Of a stretch of 64,000 nucleotides of DNA, positions 60,849 to 64,000 are shown in pieces; the stretch's first letter is position 1, and each line of letters starts with the position of its first letter. The notes below the pieces were generated by a model that saw nothing but the letters and a program-made list of their open reading frames with translations, ran no database searches and was not told the DNA's origin. Location: assembly GCF_005670685.2 (NCBI RefSeq), contig NZ_CP062008.1:2666001-2730000 (forward strand), in the 5' to 3' direction. The position numbers were made by a program, and so were the translations under genes. Origin of the DNA: Mycolicibacterium mucogenicum DSM 44124. Lineage in GTDB: Bacteria > Actinomycetota > Actinomycetes > Mycobacteriales > Mycobacteriaceae.

Positions 60849-62158
60849 CGGCACAGCGCCCGCAACTCACGGGTGCCGCCGTCGGCATCTGGGGTTTCGG
60901 CAAGGAGGGCCAGTCGCTGGCCCGGACCGCGGCGGCGGCGGGCGCGGCGCGGATCGACGCCGTCGACGACGCCGGCCGGGGCACCCTGGACGCCCCGACG
61001 GACATCGCCAACCTGAACCTGTGGCGCGGCGCCGAACACCTGACCCGGCTGGCGGACTCCGACGTCGTGTTCCTCAGCCCCGGAATACCTTGGCACCAGC
61101 CAGTTTTCGCCGAGTTGCGCGCCGCCGGCGCCACACTGTCCAGTGCCGCCGACTGGTACCTGCGCCGCTACGCCGCGCAGACCGTCGGCGTCACCGGGAC
61201 CAAGGGCAAGAGCACGACGGCGTCGTTCCTGTCGCACCTGCTGTGCCGGCTCGGCGCGGACGCCGTGGTGGCGGGCAACATCGGCACTCCGCTCTCGGAT
61301 CTGGAGCCGGGGCCGGACGCCGTCGTGGTCGCCGAGCTGTCCAGCCAGCAGTGCGCACTGGTGACGGCGTCACCGCGGATCTCGGTGATCACCAACCTCT
61401 TCGAGGATCACCTGGACTGGCACGGCGACATCGACGCCTACCACGGCGCGAAGGCCAACATCTTCGCCTGCGGCGGCGAGGTGCTGATCACGACGCCGCA
61501 GGTGCTCGCCGCGCTCGAACGCCTCGGCATCGCGCTGCCGCCAGTGGTGCGCACCGTCGACCCGGCGGACGTGACGCGTCCCGAAGGCGACTACGTCATG
61601 GCCTACGAGCACAACGTCGTCAACGGCGCCCTGGCTGCCGCCGCGGCGGCGGAGGTGCTCGGCCGCCCGGTGACCGAAGACGAATTCCTCGGCGCGGTAA
61701 CGACATTCGAGGCCCTGCCGCACCGGCTTCAGGTCGTGCGCCGTACCGGGGACGTGCGGTGGATCGACGACACCCTGGCCACCACCGGGGAGAGCGTGGT
61801 CGCCGCCCTGCGCTCGATGCGGCCCGACGACCGGGTGGCGCTCATCGTCGGTGGCATGGACCGTCAGCTCGACTACGACCAGATCGACGACTATCTGCTC
61901 TCGGGTGCACGTGACGTTCACCTCATCCAGGGGCCGACCAACGGGACCGCGATCGGCCGCCGCTTCGCCGCGGCGCAGCCCGCGTCGGTGCACCCCGTCG
62001 ACAGTCTGCAGGCGGCGGTGCAGGTCGCGGCCGCCGTGCCGGGGGTGACGGCCGTGCTGCTGTCGCCGGGCGCGGCGAGTTACGACCTGTATGCGAACTA
62101 CGTGGCCAAGGCCGCGGCGTTCTGCGAGCTCATCGATGCTGTCAGCCCGTCGAACTAA
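60845..62158 (+). CDS. murD2: MurD2-like UDP-MurNAc-L-Ala-L-Glu ligase
   Basis: A 437-residue Mur ligase. It has an N-terminal Rossmann-like UDP domain (AVGIWGFGKEGQSLARTA, VVFLSPGIPWHQPVFAE), the ATP loop VGVTGTKGKSTTASFL (GTKGKST at 118-124), AELSSQQCAL, NLFEDHLDWHGDIDAYHGAKANIF, and a C-terminal domain with DDTLATTGESVVAALR. It is MurD-like but belongs beside a MurL-like gene, as in Xanthomonas where MurD2 adds L-Glu instead of D-Glu. The cell's main MurD would be encoded in the dcw cluster, outside this window. ATGA overlap with murL. Confidence 0.78.
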   Translation: MTAQRPQLTGAAVGIWGFGKEGQSLARTAAAAGAARIDAVDDAGRGTLDAPTDIANLNLWRGAEHLTRLADSDVVFLSPGIPWHQPVFAELRAAGATLSSAADWYLRRYAAQTVGVTGTKGKSTTASFLSHLLCRLGADAVVAGNIGTPLSDLEPGPDAVVVAELSSQQCALVTASPRISVITNLFEDHLDWHGDIDAYHGAKANIFACGGEVLITTPQVLAALERLGIALPPVVRTVDPADVTRPEGDYVMAYEHNVVNGALAAAAAAEVLGRPVTEDEFLGAVTTFEALPHRLQVVRRTGDVRWIDDTLATTGESVVAALRSMRPDDRVALIVGGMDRQLDYDQIDDYLLSGARDVHLIQGPTNGTAIGRRFAAAQPASVHPVDSLQAAVQVAAAVPGVTAVLLSPGAASYDLYANYVAKAAAFCELIDAVSPSN

Positions 62159-62167
62159 CCTGTAACA
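62156..62167 (+). promoter_or_regulatory. -10 box for leaderless uvrC
   Basis: TAACCT at 62156-62161, overlapping the murD2 stop codon, lies 6 bases before the uvrC GTG at 62168. No ribosome binding site is present, so uvrC is probably leaderless and independent of the mur genes. Confidence 0.5.
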
Positions 62168-64000
62168 GTGCCTGATCCATCGACGTACCGGCCTGCGCCC
62201 GGGACCATCCCGCTGGAACCGGGGGTGTACCGGTTCCGGGATCCGCACGGTCGGGTCATCTACGTCGGCAAGGCCAAGAGCCTGCGCAGCCGGCTGAACT
62301 CGTACTTCGCCGACCTGTCGGCCCTCGCGCCGCGGACCCGGCAGATGGTGACCACGGCCGGCAGCGTGGAGTGGACGGTCGTCACGACCGAAGTCGAAGC
62401 GCTGCAACTGGAATACAACTGGATCAAGGAATTCGATCCGCGGTTCAACATCCGGTACCGCGACGACAAGTCGTACCCCGTGCTGGCCGTCACCCTGGGC
62501 GAGGAGTACCCGCGGCTGTTCGTCTACCGCGGCCCGCGGCGCAAGGGCGTCCGGTACTTCGGCCCGTACTCGCACGCCTGGGCCATCCGCGAGACGCTGG
62601 ATCTGCTCACCCGGGTGTTCCCGGCGCGCACCTGCTCGAACGGAGTGTTCAAGCGGCACAACCAGATCGGGCGGCCCTGTCTGTTGGGCTACATCGACAA
62701 GTGTTCGGCGCCGTGCGTCGGCCGGGTGACCGCCGCCGAGCACCGCAAGATCGTCGAGGACTTCTGCGACTTCCTGGCCGGCAAGACCGACCGGCTGGCG
62801 CGGGACATGGAACAGCAGATGGCCGAGGCCGCCGAGGAATTGGAGTTCGAGCGGGCGGCGCGGCTGCGGGACAACATCTCGGCACTCAAGCGGGCGCTGG
62901 AGAAACAGGCCGTGGTGCTCGGTGACGGTACCGACGCCGACGTGGTGGCCTTCGCCGACGACGATCTGGAAGCCGCCGTGCAGGTGTTCCACGTCCGGGG
63001 CGGCCGGGTCCGCGGTCAGCGCGGCTGGGTCATCGAGAAGTCCGGCGAGCCGGGGGAGTCCGGTGAGGACTATCTGGTGAGCCAGTTCCTCACGCAGTTC
63101 TACGGCGATCAGGCCGAACTGCGCGGCACCGGGCCGACCGACGAGACCACCAACCCGGTGCCGAAAGAGGTTCTGGTGCCGGTACTTCCGGACAACGCCG
63201 GCGAACTCGCCGACTGGCTGTCCGGCCTGCGGGGCTCGCGGGTGCAGCTGCGCGTGGCGCAGCGCGGCGACAAGCGCGCCCTCGCCGACACCGTGCAACG
63301 CAACGCGCAGGACGCGCTGGCGCAGCACAAGCTCAAGCGTGCCGGTGACTTCAACGCCAGATCGGAAGCACTGCAGAGCATTCAGGATTCGCTGGAGTTG
63401 GACGACGCGCCGCTGCGCATCGAGTGCGTCGACATCAGCCACGTGCAGGGCACCGACGTCGTGGCCTCGCTGGTGGTGTTCGAGGACGGGTTGCCGCGCA
63501 AGTCCGACTACCGGCACTACGCGATCCGCGAGGCCGCCGGCGACGGCCGGTCCGACGACGTCGCGTCCATCGCCGAGGTCACCCGCCGGCGCTTCGCGCG
63601 CCACGTCGCCGACACCCAGGTGCCCGCAGACCCCGAAACCACCGAAACCCCGGCGCGGCCAAAGCGATTCGCGTATCCACCCAACCTTTTCGTGGTCGAC
63701 GGCGGCGCGCCGCAGGTCAACGCGGCGGCCGCGGTGCTCGACGAACTGGGTGTCACCGACGTGGCGGTCATCGGGCTGGCCAAACGGCTGGAAGAGGTGT
63801 GGGTGCCCGAGCAGCCGGACCCGCTGATCATGCCGCGCAACAGCGAGGGCCTGTACCTGCTGCAGCGGGTGCGTGACGAAGCCCACCGGTTCGCCATCAG
63901 CTATCACCGGAGCAAACGGTCGAAGCGGATGACGGCGTCGGTGCTCGACGCCATCCCCGGTCTCGGTGAGCACCGGCGCAAGGCCTTGGTCACCCACTTC
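62168..64000 (+). CDS. uvrC: Excinuclease ABC subunit C, 3' end outside the window
   Basis: 611 codons of UvrC are visible from the GTG at 62168. The N-terminal GIY-YIG nuclease domain reads [29 protein letters not shown]. The cysteine-rich segment [16 protein letters not shown], the UvrB-interacting UVR motif ([23 protein letters not shown], about 215-240) and the RNase H-like C-terminal nuclease ([43 protein letters not shown]) follow. The window ends at the start of the helix-hairpin-helix domain ([16 protein letters not shown]). As in M. tuberculosis (Rv1420), it follows the rib/Rv1417 region. Confidence 0.95.
   Translation, partial: MPDPSTYRPAPGTIPLEPGVYRFRDPHGRVIYVGKAKSLRSRLNSYFADLSALAPRTRQMVTTAGSVEWTVVTTEVEALQLEYNWIKEFDPRFNIRYRDDKSYPVLAVTLGEEYPRLFVYRGPRRKGVRYFGPYSHAWAIRETLDLLTRVFPARTCSNGVFKRHNQIGRPCLLGYIDKCSAPCVGRVTAAEHRKIVEDFCDFLAGKTDRLARDMEQQMAEAAEELEFERAARLRDNISALKRALEKQAVVLGDGTDADVVAFADDDLEAAVQVFHVRGGRVRGQRGWVIEKSGEPGESGEDYLVSQFLTQFYGDQAELRGTGPTDETTNPVPKEVLVPVLPDNAGELADWLSGLRGSRVQLRVAQRGDKRALADTVQRNAQDALAQHKLKRAGDFNARSEALQSIQDSLELDDAPLRIECVDISHVQGTDVVASLVVFEDGLPRKSDYRHYAIREAAGDGRSDDVASIAEVTRRRFARHVADTQVPADPETTETPARPKRFAYPPNLFVVDGGAPQVNAAAAVLDELGVTDVAVIGLAKRLEEVWVPEQPDPLIMPRNSEGLYLLQRVRDEAHRFAISYHRSKRSKRMTASVLDAIPGLGEHRRKALVTHF

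Noticed and set aside
61370..63997. Open frame of 875 codons on the minus strand opposite murD2 and uvrC
   Set aside because: A shadow of two clear genes on the plus strand, with low-complexity composition.

Overview
The window looks like the chromosome of a non-tuberculous, probably fast-growing mycobacterium (Mycolicibacterium type). The sequence is uniformly GC-rich. GTG starts and 1-4 base start/stop overlaps are common. Several gene blocks follow the order of Mycobacterium tuberculosis H37Rv: Rv2536-pepQ-efp-nusB-Rv2532c at 0.4-3.7 kb; pyrR-pyrB-pyrC-Rv1382-carA-carB-pyrF at 23.8-32.5 kb; mihF-gmk-rpoZ-coaBC-metK at 35.2-39.1 kb; and Rv1393c, lipH, lipI, Rv1401, priA, fmt, rsmB, rpe, ribD, p55/lprG, ribE, ribBA, ribH, Rv1417 and uvrC from 42 kb to the end. 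I saw no tRNA, rRNA, CRISPR array, transposase or prophage gene.

Between the two conserved blocks, 3.8-23.8 kb is accessory DNA. It holds an orphan molybdopterin oxidoreductase, then one tight operon (6510-13229): a HutC-type GntR regulator, an AprB-like two-cluster ferredoxin, a TauA/SsuA-type substrate-binding lipoprotein with a NosL-like C-terminal domain, an ABC permease, an ABC ATPase, and an AprA-like FAD protein carrying a HEAT-repeat tail. The last gene is split by a one-base frameshift in a C run. The operon looks like an uptake-plus-redox system for an unidentified, perhaps sulfur-containing, small molecule. It is the strongest candidate here for an undescribed system. Then come an amidase, a gulonolactone-oxidase-like enzyme and an Rv1769-like PLP protein (one minus-strand operon), an AraC-type regulator, a flavin monooxygenase, a Tat-exported sulfatase, a beta-lactamase-fold hydrolase and an MHS-type transporter.

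The pyrimidine operon at 23.8-32.5 kb has a PyrR-binding motif in its leader beside the ribosome binding site. Downstream, where M. tuberculosis carries PE15/PPE20, there is a DUF2330-like protein and a tandem pair of small secreted paralogues. In the mihF-gmk block a long hairpin puts the gmk start codon in its loop. After metK sits an lpqS-cysK2-MFS cluster that in M. tuberculosis lies elsewhere (Rv0847-Rv0849, RicR copper regulon).

The last third carries replication, translation and riboflavin genes plus the LprG/P55 lipid-export pair. Between the Rv1417 homologue and uvrC is a second notable insertion: a class-IV-aminotransferase-like protein that appears to lack its PLP lysine, followed by genes resembling MurL and MurD2, the alternative route to D-Glu-containing peptidoglycan precursors described in Xanthomonas.

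Many starts have a TANNNT -10 box 6-8 bases upstream, consistent with leaderless transcripts. All functional assignments come from reading the sequence; no database search was run.
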